IMG/VR virus record: IMGVR_UViG_3300031974_001765
Location: 1 to 22,140 of that record
DNA from: a virus
Reading direction: 5' to 3' (one strand)
Length of the DNA stretch: 22,140 nucleotides
The notes below the pieces were generated by a model. That model saw nothing but the letters and a program-made list of their open reading frames with translations, was not told where the DNA came from and made no database searches. Below, in pieces: positions 8,301 to 15,626 of this stretch. A program made the translations under genes and the position numbers. Position 1 is the stretch's first letter. Each line of letters starts with the position of its first letter.

Positions 8301-9902
8301 GCTTACTAGGTCCTCGTTTAGATCGCAGTCCGTATAAAACTTTTCTTCTTCCCAAGGTGGTATCTCGAAAGCACGACCTCTGTAATTAAACCTAAAGCTT
8401 CGGTCTTCTGGGTTGAACCTATACCCTCTGATGTTGAATAAATCAGGAAACCTTTTTACTGCTCTAAGCAAGATATGATCAACAGTATATCTTATATTTG
8501 TCTCTAAGTTAGCAGGGTCATACTCCCCGTTGTTGAACTCAAGAGATTTTTTATGTGTCCATGACTCTAGGCTATCAAACTGAGGAGATGCTGTAGCTAA
8601 GAGATAGAACATTAGCTGGGGAATGTAGGACTCGTAGAACTCGGATATGGCCTCTTGGAAGTCTATGCCTGTCCCTGGTAGAATACTGTTGATAAGTGCT
8701 ACCAGTCCATCCTTGGTTCCTTTCTTCTTGTAAAGGTCTACAGCATTTCTTAGCTGCCTTCTCCAAGACGATATGTCGTTGTTGTAAAACTTCCATCCTA
8801 TAATGTCAGCTAGGTATGGAAGTAATTCGGGAGGACAATCATCTATAGACTTAACTGCTCTAAGCTTTTCGTTATACTCATTTATGTCGGCAAACATGAA
8901 GGATACGGCCTTCATGAATCTAGAGAAAGGCGCTTCTCTGCTCTCGCCATCGGGATACAATGATGAATCGAAATACTCTTGAAGTAAATCTCTCATGTAA
9001 GTATCATCTCCAGATGAATACTTATTCCCGTAGATTACATCAATTAAGGTAAGGTATCTATCTAGCTGTTGGCTTCCACTAGTCCAAGTGTCTATTCCAG
9101 AAGAGTAACTTGAATGAATGTAGTCACCGTATAACGGAGTTCCGTAAATCCACTCTCCTGCAAACTGTGTCCCTGATACGCTTCTACCGTCTTGGTTATA
9201 CCAAAGAAACTTGAATACAGCTTTTATAGCGTCATTTAGAGTAAGGTTCTGACCTTGAAACAACTTTTCGCAATATAGATCAAGGAGAGCGGAGGATGGG
9301 TCGTAAAATTCTATTGACGCTGGGTTGGCTGCTGGGCCATACCCAGCGTCCTGATTTAGGTAGTAAAACCACGACAGGGCGTCTGAAAGATACTCATTAG
9401 TGCCGCTGGCCGTATTTGAGAAGGCACTTGCGGTAGTGTCATCTAGATCAACAAAAGTCGCGGGTCTTCTTTGTCTAATTCCAAACGCAGGAATGGTTGG
9501 CAGGAGAGTTCCTGAAAGGTAACTTTTAAACTCTGCTGATGTTGAGAAATCAGAAAAAGACTTGCCTACCTTATTAAGTATTTTTAGCTCGAAGTCCCTA
9601 GGAGAAAGCTCTGTTAAATTATTCTGGGGTACGAACAGTGCGGCCAATCCTGAAAAGGTGTTTAGATCAAAGTTACCTGCATCAAAGGTGCTTGAAAAGT
9701 TTATAGGTCTTCTACCAATAGACTTGTCGTAACTAGGGTTTGATTGAATACACCCATTTATAAGGTTAATTATTCCTGCGCTAACCTTGTCTATAGGATT
9801 AGTTTCAAACCCACTTAAATCAATATCCCTCTCCTTGTAAATAGAAGGAGTTAGAATATCAACTATCTCGTCGTAGTTTCTTTTGAAGTAGCGATTAGAC
9901 AT
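5313..9902 (-). CDS. Giant gp7/GpI-like baseplate wedge protein (1529 aa)
   Basis: Residues about 345-412 carry the signature of the phage tail protein I family: SIDDCPPELLPYLADIIGW, then WRRQLRNAVDLYKKKGTKDGL and a hydrophobic LINSILPG. In P2 this small protein follows GpJ, and in T4 the equivalent place is taken by gp7. The gene sits directly after the gp6/GpJ-like gene with an 8-base overlap, which supports the same role of linking the wedges to the outer baseplate and fibres. It is far longer than P2 GpI (under 200 residues) and longer than T4 gp7 (about 1030). The rest is beta-rich. A stretch near residues 1130-1190 (FSFEVSSQF, TLGVWIHT, WNYMPDGTWKMYDAS) resembles a lectin-like sandwich, but that is only a guess. 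No signal peptide, membrane segment or repeats are seen. Confidence 0.85.
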   Translation of the reverse strand: MSNRYFKRNYDEIVDILTPSIYKERDIDLSGFETNPIDKVSAGIINLINGCIQSNPSYDKSIGRRPINFSSTFDAGNFDLNTFSGLAALFVPQNNLTELSPRDFELKILNKVGKSFSDFSTSAEFKSYLSGTLLPTIPAFGIRQRRPATFVDLDDTTASAFSNTASGTNEYLSDALSWFYYLNQDAGYGPAANPASIEFYDPSSALLDLYCEKLFQGQNLTLNDAIKAVFKFLWYNQDGRSVSGTQFAGEWIYGTPLYGDYIHSSYSSGIDTWTSGSQQLDRYLTLIDVIYGNKYSSGDDTYMRDLLQEYFDSSLYPDGESREAPFSRFMKAVSFMFADINEYNEKLRAVKSIDDCPPELLPYLADIIGWKFYNNDISSWRRQLRNAVDLYKKKGTKDGLVALINSILPGTGIDFQEAISEFYESYIPQLMFYLLATASPQFDSLESWTHKKSLEFNNGEYDPANLETNIRYTVDHILLRAVKRFPDLFNIRGYRFNPEDRSFRFNYRGRAFEIPPWEEEKFYTDCDLNEDLVSFFSEELKCLGVSSQYVDTFKTFVLSNTVSGNQPIKKYNSTFLFFTDVLNTPPNHDHIINSFDKRRLKYLPMWNAKSSHFDFTVSGGGFDMDFFQSPNYNRYDFTNSLASVEDFSPAKAIPRVHVDISGVEQISSGDYFFPKVKYSLVELQAPSGLTASWQASSLDMRDSSLGLRGRDIYTPSFVEDPTKTHIIHGLLPCFKREQIIFGQARTTRNPLTASGPYTAEAPRTAVRRRDHSKTLTKGEWYARTGYNQPTFYNGVSSTTVTYDPNPSDDASYEFLPLGWQTSSYSYTPVVFPVSGVWDKCETVDSSSIYKGVETSACYEIRGAQTYANTSSIEKDQEHFFVDRSNLSEVVILINKLIEEKTRAKAAAIYERNSRLLDTSSFRDSVESLTNYLMNTGEDSISNYYDFEFGQTKPGCKSLFAGIHRLYDAYIKQLGNHPVADAELNSLEDGGLSVISHAFGPLAYNAKLTVRGSEYDSSHNRISGAVSDEYVFSLANASLVDAYDGNTLADLYVGEQAEKRSFGMLSGVEVVDLRTPTGNVMSCFNLSADRSILGGPTHLVGKNFITMKPIHGLPRLRYHIGSDNGGGGSYGPRINKLVPEHDFSFEVSSQFLEEYSNRIGGGTLGVWIHTVPENDVNGNKVFWNYMPDGTWKMYDASYITGNRNGITRTKNELAHTFDMQQDSVLENVIPCYEDSEPAKLSLLSLDASNLTVNKIKFDTKNRPVKVPLNYFQAHNQVHRLDQSYVVEVFPITAPESDTAANSRKYWMYTGMQIVDNYFNYCTKTNEVVEIPDFSKAEQATVSSILFYKPDGSTVPSGTAMYVNEDGEILLNGEKITYAFTSPVVQTPEKPKLYSKVYAYIKSRWVTEDLLTDSPSTEVFIDTTKYVGEFAQQGDYLLSPEELGMQGLELGSHMVVEDVVQYPVSPENLLRAFRHFRYVSEEISSRDNSKTEDLYGTSGGGRMNYRIHPASYQNDTTWFTDNRYNELEFYN

Positions 9903-11469
9903 ATTCTATATTTATAACAAGGTTATTTAGCTGAAGAATCTCGTTGAACTCCAGACGAATATCATTATCAAGGTTGTCTACGCGACAAATACGAACCTCA
10001 TCTACATTATCGAAGACGGCTCGATTTATATCTGCTAGTAGAAGCCTCTCACCAAACTCTCTGTTGTCAACATTAAAGAAGTTGCTAACCTCGGTAGAGG
10101 CTTTTCTAATAATCTCTCCCTCCTTTGGTTTGAACTTATCAGAGACTGAAATTGTAACAACAAGGTCTACAGTTCTTATGAGTCCATCGACTAGCACTAT
10201 TTCATCAGTCAGCATCTTCTTTCCCTCAACAGCTTGAAGGAATGCGTTCTTAAATGCTATTGAAGCCTTCTGTAGTTGATTGGTGGATGCTTTTTCAAGT
10301 ATGAACAGGTCTACAATGTTTGCTGAAGAGTAGGACTTTCGCGCAGAAGCTGTGGCCTTGGCTGATGAACCTGTGGGGCCTACAAACCTTGCAGCAAATG
10401 ATTTGTAGTCATCCAAAGAAACTAACCTATCCTGAGTTCTAAAGTTGAGTGGTCCGTACTTCTTCGCCTTATCGACTGTCTCCGCTTCTGCTCCTCCCGT
10501 GATTGCCTGAGTGTTTTCTACCTGAGCATTCTTGCCTGGGGTAGTAGTCCTTACTGTGCTGTTAATGTAGCTTCTAGGGACATTACCCCTAGTACCTCCA
10601 CCTACTCTGTAAGTAATAACATAGTCAGAACTGTTTGGAGGAATCACACCATTAGTTCCATCTCCAAATATAACAGTGGCGCGGTAATCGTCATCATATT
10701 TTATTGAAAAGATTCTTTGATCCGTAGATGAAGCAGCATATAAACTATCTACTTCCACATAGGCACCGCTTGCGGTAGTGTCATCAGAATTTACAAATAC
10801 CTGGACACTGCTTTCAATAACTGGGCCTTCAGTTAAGCCCACCTCTTTAACATTGTCTACTTCATTGAAAGGACCTGTTTCTCTAGCAAAGCTGCCCTCT
10901 AATAAAGCTAGGTTTGACCAAACACCTGGGGCATCAGCGTCAGCACTCTCTAAGGCTATAGTTGAATCAGAGTTTGGATCGTCTATTAATCCATTAGTTA
11001 CTGTGTACAGAGTGTAAGTTACTGGCTGCCCGTCATCAGGAGAGGTAACTGTAATTACTCTATTTGCTGGCTCGATTACATAATCTCCAGCGGTATCTAA
11101 GGTTACTGTAGCACCGCCTGCACCTGCCACAGGACCTCTTAGCCTAATACCGATAAGCTCTAAAAGTTTCCTTACATTAACCCTGTCCTTGGCTGTCTTG
11201 ATAAAGGATTCATGGGCTAACATATCACTTTTGTATGACATCACGCTGCCCATATAAGCTACTAGCTCGATAAACATCATGCCAAGGTCAGACTCTTCAA
11301 AGTTATTGTAATCGTTAGGATAAACCGCCTTTACATAATCAATAAGAGACTCTCTGAGAGTTGCGAAGTCTGTAGCCGTAAAGTCTACTAAATCTCCTCT
11401 GTACTCCTCGTCTACAGGAGATACCTTTAAGAAGTCTGACTTGGCTGTTGTGTATGGAATGTTACTCAT
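9895..11469 (-). CDS. gp6: Baseplate wedge protein, T4 gp6 / GpJ family (524 aa)
   Basis: The N-terminus has the typical gp6/GpJ start: TATDFATLRESLIDYVKAVYPNDY, then a F-E-E-S-D-L-G-M-M-F-I-E-L-V-A-Y-M-G helix, and a helix ending KDRVNVRKLLELIGIRLRG (residues about 30-115). The middle holds beta-rich segments with IFGDGTNGVIPP and VTYRVGGGTRGNVP-like motifs of the baseplate J domain (residues about 265-300), followed by RTQDRLVSLDDYKSFA. In contractile tails this protein dimerises into the inner baseplate ring that joins the wedges. At 524 residues it is a little shorter than T4 gp6 (660). The ATG forms an ATGA overlap with the end of the gp25-like gene, and AGG lies seven bases upstream. 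The order gp25, gp6, gp7-like matches other contractile phages. Confidence 0.93.
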   Translation of the reverse strand: MSNIPYTTAKSDFLKVSPVDEEYRGDLVDFTATDFATLRESLIDYVKAVYPNDYNNFEESDLGMMFIELVAYMGSVMSYKSDMLAHESFIKTAKDRVNVRKLLELIGIRLRGPVAGAGGATVTLDTAGDYVIEPANRVITVTSPDDGQPVTYTLYTVTNGLIDDPNSDSTIALESADADAPGVWSNLALLEGSFARETGPFNEVDNVKEVGLTEGPVIESSVQVFVNSDDTTASGAYVEVDSLYAASSTDQRIFSIKYDDDYRATVIFGDGTNGVIPPNSSDYVITYRVGGGTRGNVPRSYINSTVRTTTPGKNAQVENTQAITGGAEAETVDKAKKYGPLNFRTQDRLVSLDDYKSFAARFVGPTGSSAKATASARKSYSSANIVDLFILEKASTNQLQKASIAFKNAFLQAVEGKKMLTDEIVLVDGLIRTVDLVVTISVSDKFKPKEGEIIRKASTEVSNFFNVDNREFGERLLLADINRAVFDNVDEVRICRVDNLDNDIRLEFNEILQLNNLVINIEYV

Positions 11470-11906
11470 AGTGTTACCTGCACATCCGCAATTGCGTTGG
11501 TGCCCGTATCTACAACGGACAGTTTTATCAAGATTCCTGAAAGACCAGAATACTTAACCGTGTCTACAGGACTTACTTTTAATTCTAAAATTTTAACGGT
11601 AGGGAGATAATTCTCAAGGCTTGCTACAATCTCGAACTCAATCTGGGTAGTCGCGTCCTCATCATAAGGATCGAAAAGAAATCTCCTTATACCTATCCCA
11701 AAGTTAGGGAGCATTACCCTCTCACCTTTATCAGTTAGCAGAAGTTGTGTTATCTGAGACTTTAAAAGGGCAGACCCGTACTCACTGGTCACATAGTTCT
11801 TAGTATTTTTTCCAAAAGGGTAGCCTACGCCCAAAATCTTGTCACTGTTAACAAGAGTTACAGACTTGTCTACCTCCCTACTAGGTTGTGATCCGTACAG
11901 TACCAT
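11466..11906 (-). CDS. gp25: Baseplate wedge protein, gp25 / GpW lysozyme-like family (146 aa)
   Basis: The sequence shows the family's core: VGYPFGKNTKNYVTS, a helix SQITQLLLTDKGERVMLPNFG, IGIRRFLFDP, then a helix with EIVASLENYLPTV and a strand KILELKVSP. The G-E-R-x-x-x-P-x-F-G segment is the family's most conserved stretch. Length agrees with T4 gp25 (132 residues). Although called lysozyme-like in older annotation, the family is structural: it nucleates sheath attachment and sits in the inner wedge core with gp6 and gp53. The start shares one base with the preceding stop (TGATG), and the gene overlaps gp6 by four bases. Confidence 0.94.
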   Translation of the reverse strand: MVLYGSQPSREVDKSVTLVNSDKILGVGYPFGKNTKNYVTSEYGSALLKSQITQLLLTDKGERVMLPNFGIGIRRFLFDPYDEDATTQIEFEIVASLENYLPTVKILELKVSPVDTVKYSGLSGILIKLSVVDTGTNAIADVQVTL

Positions 11907-14611
11907 CAGACATCTATATCCTCGAAGAATCCTTTGTGAGCCGTGTAGTTTTTATAAGCTTCACTTATATTTAGAGGCTTACTGTAAACTTTAAAACTTC
12001 CAATATGGCCTGTCAGACCGCTGTAGAAGCCATGGCTTGTAGACATAAAGCCCCCTGAACTGGCGTCCACAGGAATCCCGTCAGTCCAGCCTCCCCCTAC
12101 AATCCAAGGAGTGAAGAATACATCATTGACAGGTCCGTTAGCAAAGTCTGTGGTTTGTTCATTAGTTAGCTTCGTGGTGTCATAGAAGAAACTAGGATCA
12201 TCTGAATCCATGGGAGAGATAAAGGTAGGTATTCTGGCGGGCTCTTTCTCTGTAGTTCCGAAAACCTCGCTATACGCCTTGGACGCTAACAACTCTCCAT
12301 TGAGGAATACTGAGATAAGATCATTTCTAACATCCATAGACACAGACAGATGGTAGAAGTCTGAAGATAGATCAAGAAGCCTGTAGCCGCTGGAAGTGGT
12401 GGCAGTTACATCAACTGACATATTGAGATATGTGTTAACTTGATTCTCGCAATCACCTGATCTTATAAACTCAACATCCGTACCGTTAATAGATTGAGTT
12501 GGAGCTATAAAGAAGCTTATCGAGCTTGTGGTTGAGGAAGTGTCTATATTTAAAGAAGCCCCTGGGTCTAGGTCTGTTCCCCTTGCTTGAACTGATTGCT
12601 GTGTTATCTGAGGATCTCTGGTGAATCCCATCAACATTCCCTTGACAGTCTTGGTCCCAAACTGACTCGATTGCGTTTCTGCGTTTCCTGTGAACGAGCC
12701 ACCGATGTTCTCGTTTGCAAGTATTATCTTGTAGAAGTTGAAGTCTGTCCAACTTGCGTCTGAAGCTTGCAGGTTCATATCAGCGGATGCATCAGTAATC
12801 TCAAAGAAGTTTGAGGAGCCGCAGAAGTTAGGCATGTGAAGCCACATATCAAAAGAACATCCCGAAGTGTTATACATCAGGTTTTGCATCTCTTGTGTTT
12901 GTGGTAATCTTAAATAAGAGCCAAGCCCCGAAGGTGCGAAAGTTCCTTGTCCATCATTAAGATACGCATAACGAACTATCCCGTCCAGCTTAGGTATAGC
13001 CAGTCCGCTAACAAATACAGATTGGAGACTTTTTCCGACTAGCTGTGCGTTGTTGTACCCTGCCTCAGTGTGATGGTTTAGAATCTTAAACTCTGTTGAG
13101 TTGGGGCTCTCTACTTCAGGCACCAAGAATGAATAACAAGCTACTAAGGATTTGGTGGTGATGTCATCAGTTACCGTCAGTGCTGGGGATGTTGTAGAGG
13201 AGACTTCGTTCAGATCTACAATCGCTCCCGTGCCCATATCAGCCACCTCGATAGGATCGATAATTGTTCTTCGGTTGGCAGCAGTAGCTCTTACGAAAGT
13301 TGGTCTAATGGGAAGAACTATATCTTCAACCTCACCATGATCGAAAGTAAGTATGCGCTGCTTCTGAATGGATATGTTAAGGTTTATATTTCCAAGGTAC
13401 GAGAAATCATTAACGGGTACTTCCCCTGGTCTAAAGAAGTTCTCAGTTCCAAATAAGTCTTGAGACTTAACAGCGACTTCAATCTGCTTCTTTCTCTTGT
13501 TTATCTTCCTGTCATACTCATCCAGGGTACTGAAGAGTTGTTGCTTTATGTTTATAATAAGAGCCGAGTCCTCTGTGTAACCAGAAGCCTCAAGCTTTTC
13601 TCTTTGCTTTTTTAGCTCATGAACCGCAACATTCTTCTGCCCAAATAAGGCAGTGAGGAAAGTATCCTTGTCGTAGTATATCTTTAGGTTATCTGAGTCA
13701 TCAATCTGACCAACATCTAAAATGGTATCAAAATATCTCTCAAGCTCTTTGATAGAGAATGATGTACCCTTTCCTCCTAAGTTGGCGGGGTGTTCAAGTT
13801 TCCACTTACTTGGATCTGGTACGAATCCAATATCGGCTTCGGACGGTAAAGAACCACCTTGATATCTCCTGCCCTGGCTGTCATAGTACAGACCGTCTTC
13901 TGATAACAGGTACTGTCCTGATTTGGACTTAGGAGGGCCGTAGACGAGTCGGAAGATGGGTTCGACCTCACCATCATCCCCAACCGCAGAAGTCGTTATA
14001 CCGTTCAATACGGGCTCTCTGGTGGGATCAGCGACTCGCTCCCTGATGATATCGTCAATGTTAGCTAGTTGGTTGTTTACGCTCTCAATGTACTCTAAAG
14101 CGTTTTGTATTTCAGCCTTAGCTACTACAAGAGAAACAGATGTGGGATACTTTGGACCAGAGTTATCGTTACCTTTGTCAAGCCATTGCTCAACCTGACT
14201 AATGCAGTCCTCTATCTGCTGTATAAATTCTTGAGCTACTTGGTAGTTCTCCCATAAGGCAGCGCCTGCGCCAGCCAAAGCTCCAAGGAACTCTCCTACC
14301 TCTCCTAGGAAATCAAGCTCACCGTTCTCTATACCATTCTTGGAGGACCCCGATAAGAAGACCAGTTTGCCCGTAGTGGTATCAAACTCAACAATTCCCG
14401 TATCTCGGAAGAGCTTCTTTACTGCGGTAGCCATAGCTGCCTGAGCAGCGGCCTTTCCTTTAATAAGACCCTGAGAGAATCCACCTAGCATGGAAGTTGG
14501 TAGCAAACTTAATATTTCCTTACTGAAATCGACTAGGCACTTAGGCGCACCGTATTGCATCCCTAGCTCACCTAAGGGATCATTCAGTAGATTTGGATTA
14601 AACTTAACCAT
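11906..14611 (-). CDS. Large virion structural protein with coiled coil and C-terminal LamG-like domain (901 aa)
   Basis: I do not recognise a named family for the whole protein. Residues 40-130 are helical and Ala/Gly-rich. Residues 120-195 and 325-385 look like coiled coils (for example KKQREKLEASGYTEDSAL and EYDRKINKRKKQIEVAVKSQ). Residues 225-300 contain a Tyr-rich section (SEDGLYYDSQGRRY, KWKLEHPANLGGKG). Residues about 480-895 form a laminin-G/concanavalin-A-like sandwich: SCSFDMWLHMP, then FYHLSVSMDVRNDLISVFLNGELL, and finally HIGSFKVYSKPLNISEAYKNY, which is the usual last strand of such domains. LamG-like domains usually bind sugars or mediate protein contacts. The gene lies between spike and gp25, where P2 has nothing (V is followed directly by W). 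It overlaps the spike gene by eight bases. It is probably a baseplate component, perhaps attached to hub or wedge. Confidence 0.75.
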   Translation of the reverse strand: MVKFNPNLLNDPLGELGMQYGAPKCLVDFSKEILSLLPTSMLGGFSQGLIKGKAAAQAAMATAVKKLFRDTGIVEFDTTTGKLVFLSGSSKNGIENGELDFLGEVGEFLGALAGAGAALWENYQVAQEFIQQIEDCISQVEQWLDKGNDNSGPKYPTSVSLVVAKAEIQNALEYIESVNNQLANIDDIIRERVADPTREPVLNGITTSAVGDDGEVEPIFRLVYGPPKSKSGQYLLSEDGLYYDSQGRRYQGGSLPSEADIGFVPDPSKWKLEHPANLGGKGTSFSIKELERYFDTILDVGQIDDSDNLKIYYDKDTFLTALFGQKNVAVHELKKQREKLEASGYTEDSALIINIKQQLFSTLDEYDRKINKRKKQIEVAVKSQDLFGTENFFRPGEVPVNDFSYLGNINLNISIQKQRILTFDHGEVEDIVLPIRPTFVRATAANRRTIIDPIEVADMGTGAIVDLNEVSSTTSPALTVTDDITTKSLVACYSFLVPEVESPNSTEFKILNHHTEAGYNNAQLVGKSLQSVFVSGLAIPKLDGIVRYAYLNDGQGTFAPSGLGSYLRLPQTQEMQNLMYNTSGCSFDMWLHMPNFCGSSNFFEITDASADMNLQASDASWTDFNFYKIILANENIGGSFTGNAETQSSQFGTKTVKGMLMGFTRDPQITQQSVQARGTDLDPGASLNIDTSSTTSSISFFIAPTQSINGTDVEFIRSGDCENQVNTYLNMSVDVTATTSSGYRLLDLSSDFYHLSVSMDVRNDLISVFLNGELLASKAYSEVFGTTEKEPARIPTFISPMDSDDPSFFYDTTKLTNEQTTDFANGPVNDVFFTPWIVGGGWTDGIPVDASSGGFMSTSHGFYSGLTGHIGSFKVYSKPLNISEAYKNYTAHKGFFEDIDV

Positions 14612-15626
14612 TGGATAGTGCTCTCTGTTCGTCGTTAGTTAGCTCTGGTGAGGGGACTGCTACTGATCCAGGGTTGAGGTTGACCGTAGCTCCTTGAATA
14701 TTTACATCTCCAGCAGCAGCAATGTTAATGTTCTGGTCGGATTGTAGGTTTATATCCTTACTTGCATTTACATTTACAGAACCGTTTGTTCGTAGTTGAA
14801 TGACAGAATCGGGACCGTCCGCAACAAGAAAGATCCTTGAGTTGTCGGCATTAACCTTTATCACAATGTCATTGTGAAAGCTCTCCATGTTAATCTGTCC
14901 GCAAGCATTGTCCTCGTCGGAATCCTTCATAACATCTCTGGGAGATCTGTTAAAGATATCGATTCTTCTTCCGCCGTCTAGACATACATGAATGGACCCT
15001 TCTAAAGATAGAAGGTCTATATTTCTAGTAACATTCAACTCAGCAGACTCAGGACCCATCAACCCTTCGTATTGATCGCCTGTAAGCTTTAGCTTATCAA
15101 ACCCGTTGTTGTTGTATAACCCGATGGAGTCGTTTTGTCCGTTGTCAGCGATAACCATTCTATGATCCGCCGCACCTTTTACGGATACGAACCTTTCATC
15201 ATCCTTATTATTTCTCTTAGAGGATATTTCAATCCCATTACCGTCTCGGTTGAACCAACCCATGCTGTCTGGGCTTAATGAGTGTGAGTAAGGGTCTGTC
15301 TGACCAAAGTAAGGGATATTATCAGTTAAAGGAGTTTGTTTAGTCGTAGTCCCTTTAATCTCTTGAGTTCCGTCTACAACTGTTGATAAATAAACCCACT
15401 CATCTGAATTCGAGGGTTTTACAATTACAACAAGATCGGTTTCCTTAGGTATGGCAATAAACCCTCCAGACGAATTCTTGCTAGGAGTGCCGTACTTAAC
15501 ATTAACGATATCTCCAGAATCTACAAGGCCCACTTGTAGGTTACCTGCGTTTCTTCCATCCACATTATTCGTGACATGGCCTAGCTTTACTTGATATTCG
15601 CTTTTTTGTGAATCTATGTATTTCAT
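14604..15626 (-). CDS. Central baseplate spike, OB-fold plus beta-helix (gp5-C/GpV/VgrG-like, 340 aa)
   Basis: Residues about 10-90 look like the OB-fold of spike proteins (YQVKLGHVTN, LQVGLVDSGD, GGFIAIPKETDLVVIV, WVYLSTVVDG). Residues about 200-320 show alternating short strands typical of the intertwined triple-stranded beta-helix: SIHVCLDGGRRIDIF, DIVIKVNADNSRIFLV, SVIQLRTNGSVNVNASKDINL, DQNINIAAAGDVNIQGATVNLNPG. The ending with VNLNPG is very common in these needles. The trimer would sit under the hub and puncture the outer membrane. Unlike T4 gp5 (575 residues) there is no lysozyme domain between OB-fold and helix. The start overlaps the hub stop as ATGA. Confidence 0.88.
   Translation of the reverse strand: MKYIDSQKSEYQVKLGHVTNNVDGRNAGNLQVGLVDSGDIVNVKYGTPSKNSSGGFIAIPKETDLVVIVKPSNSDEWVYLSTVVDGTQEIKGTTTKQTPLTDNIPYFGQTDPYSHSLSPDSMGWFNRDGNGIEISSKRNNKDDERFVSVKGAADHRMVIADNGQNDSIGLYNNNGFDKLKLTGDQYEGLMGPESAELNVTRNIDLLSLEGSIHVCLDGGRRIDIFNRSPRDVMKDSDEDNACGQINMESFHNDIVIKVNADNSRIFLVADGPDSVIQLRTNGSVNVNASKDINLQSDQNINIAAAGDVNIQGATVNLNPGSVAVPSPELTNDEQRALSNG

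Noticed and set aside
9909-9916. TATAAATA on the minus strand, identical to the T4 late promoter core
   Set aside because: It lies in the last codons of the gp6-like gene (Ile-Asn-Ile) and a transcript from it would start about at the ATG of the next gene, leaving no leader. Probably chance in an AT-rich codon run.
12486-12752. Minus-strand frames overlapping larger genes (8575-8796, 12486-12752, 13777-13983)
   Set aside because: Out-of-phase shadows inside the gp7-like and 901-aa genes, with no recognisable protein features.
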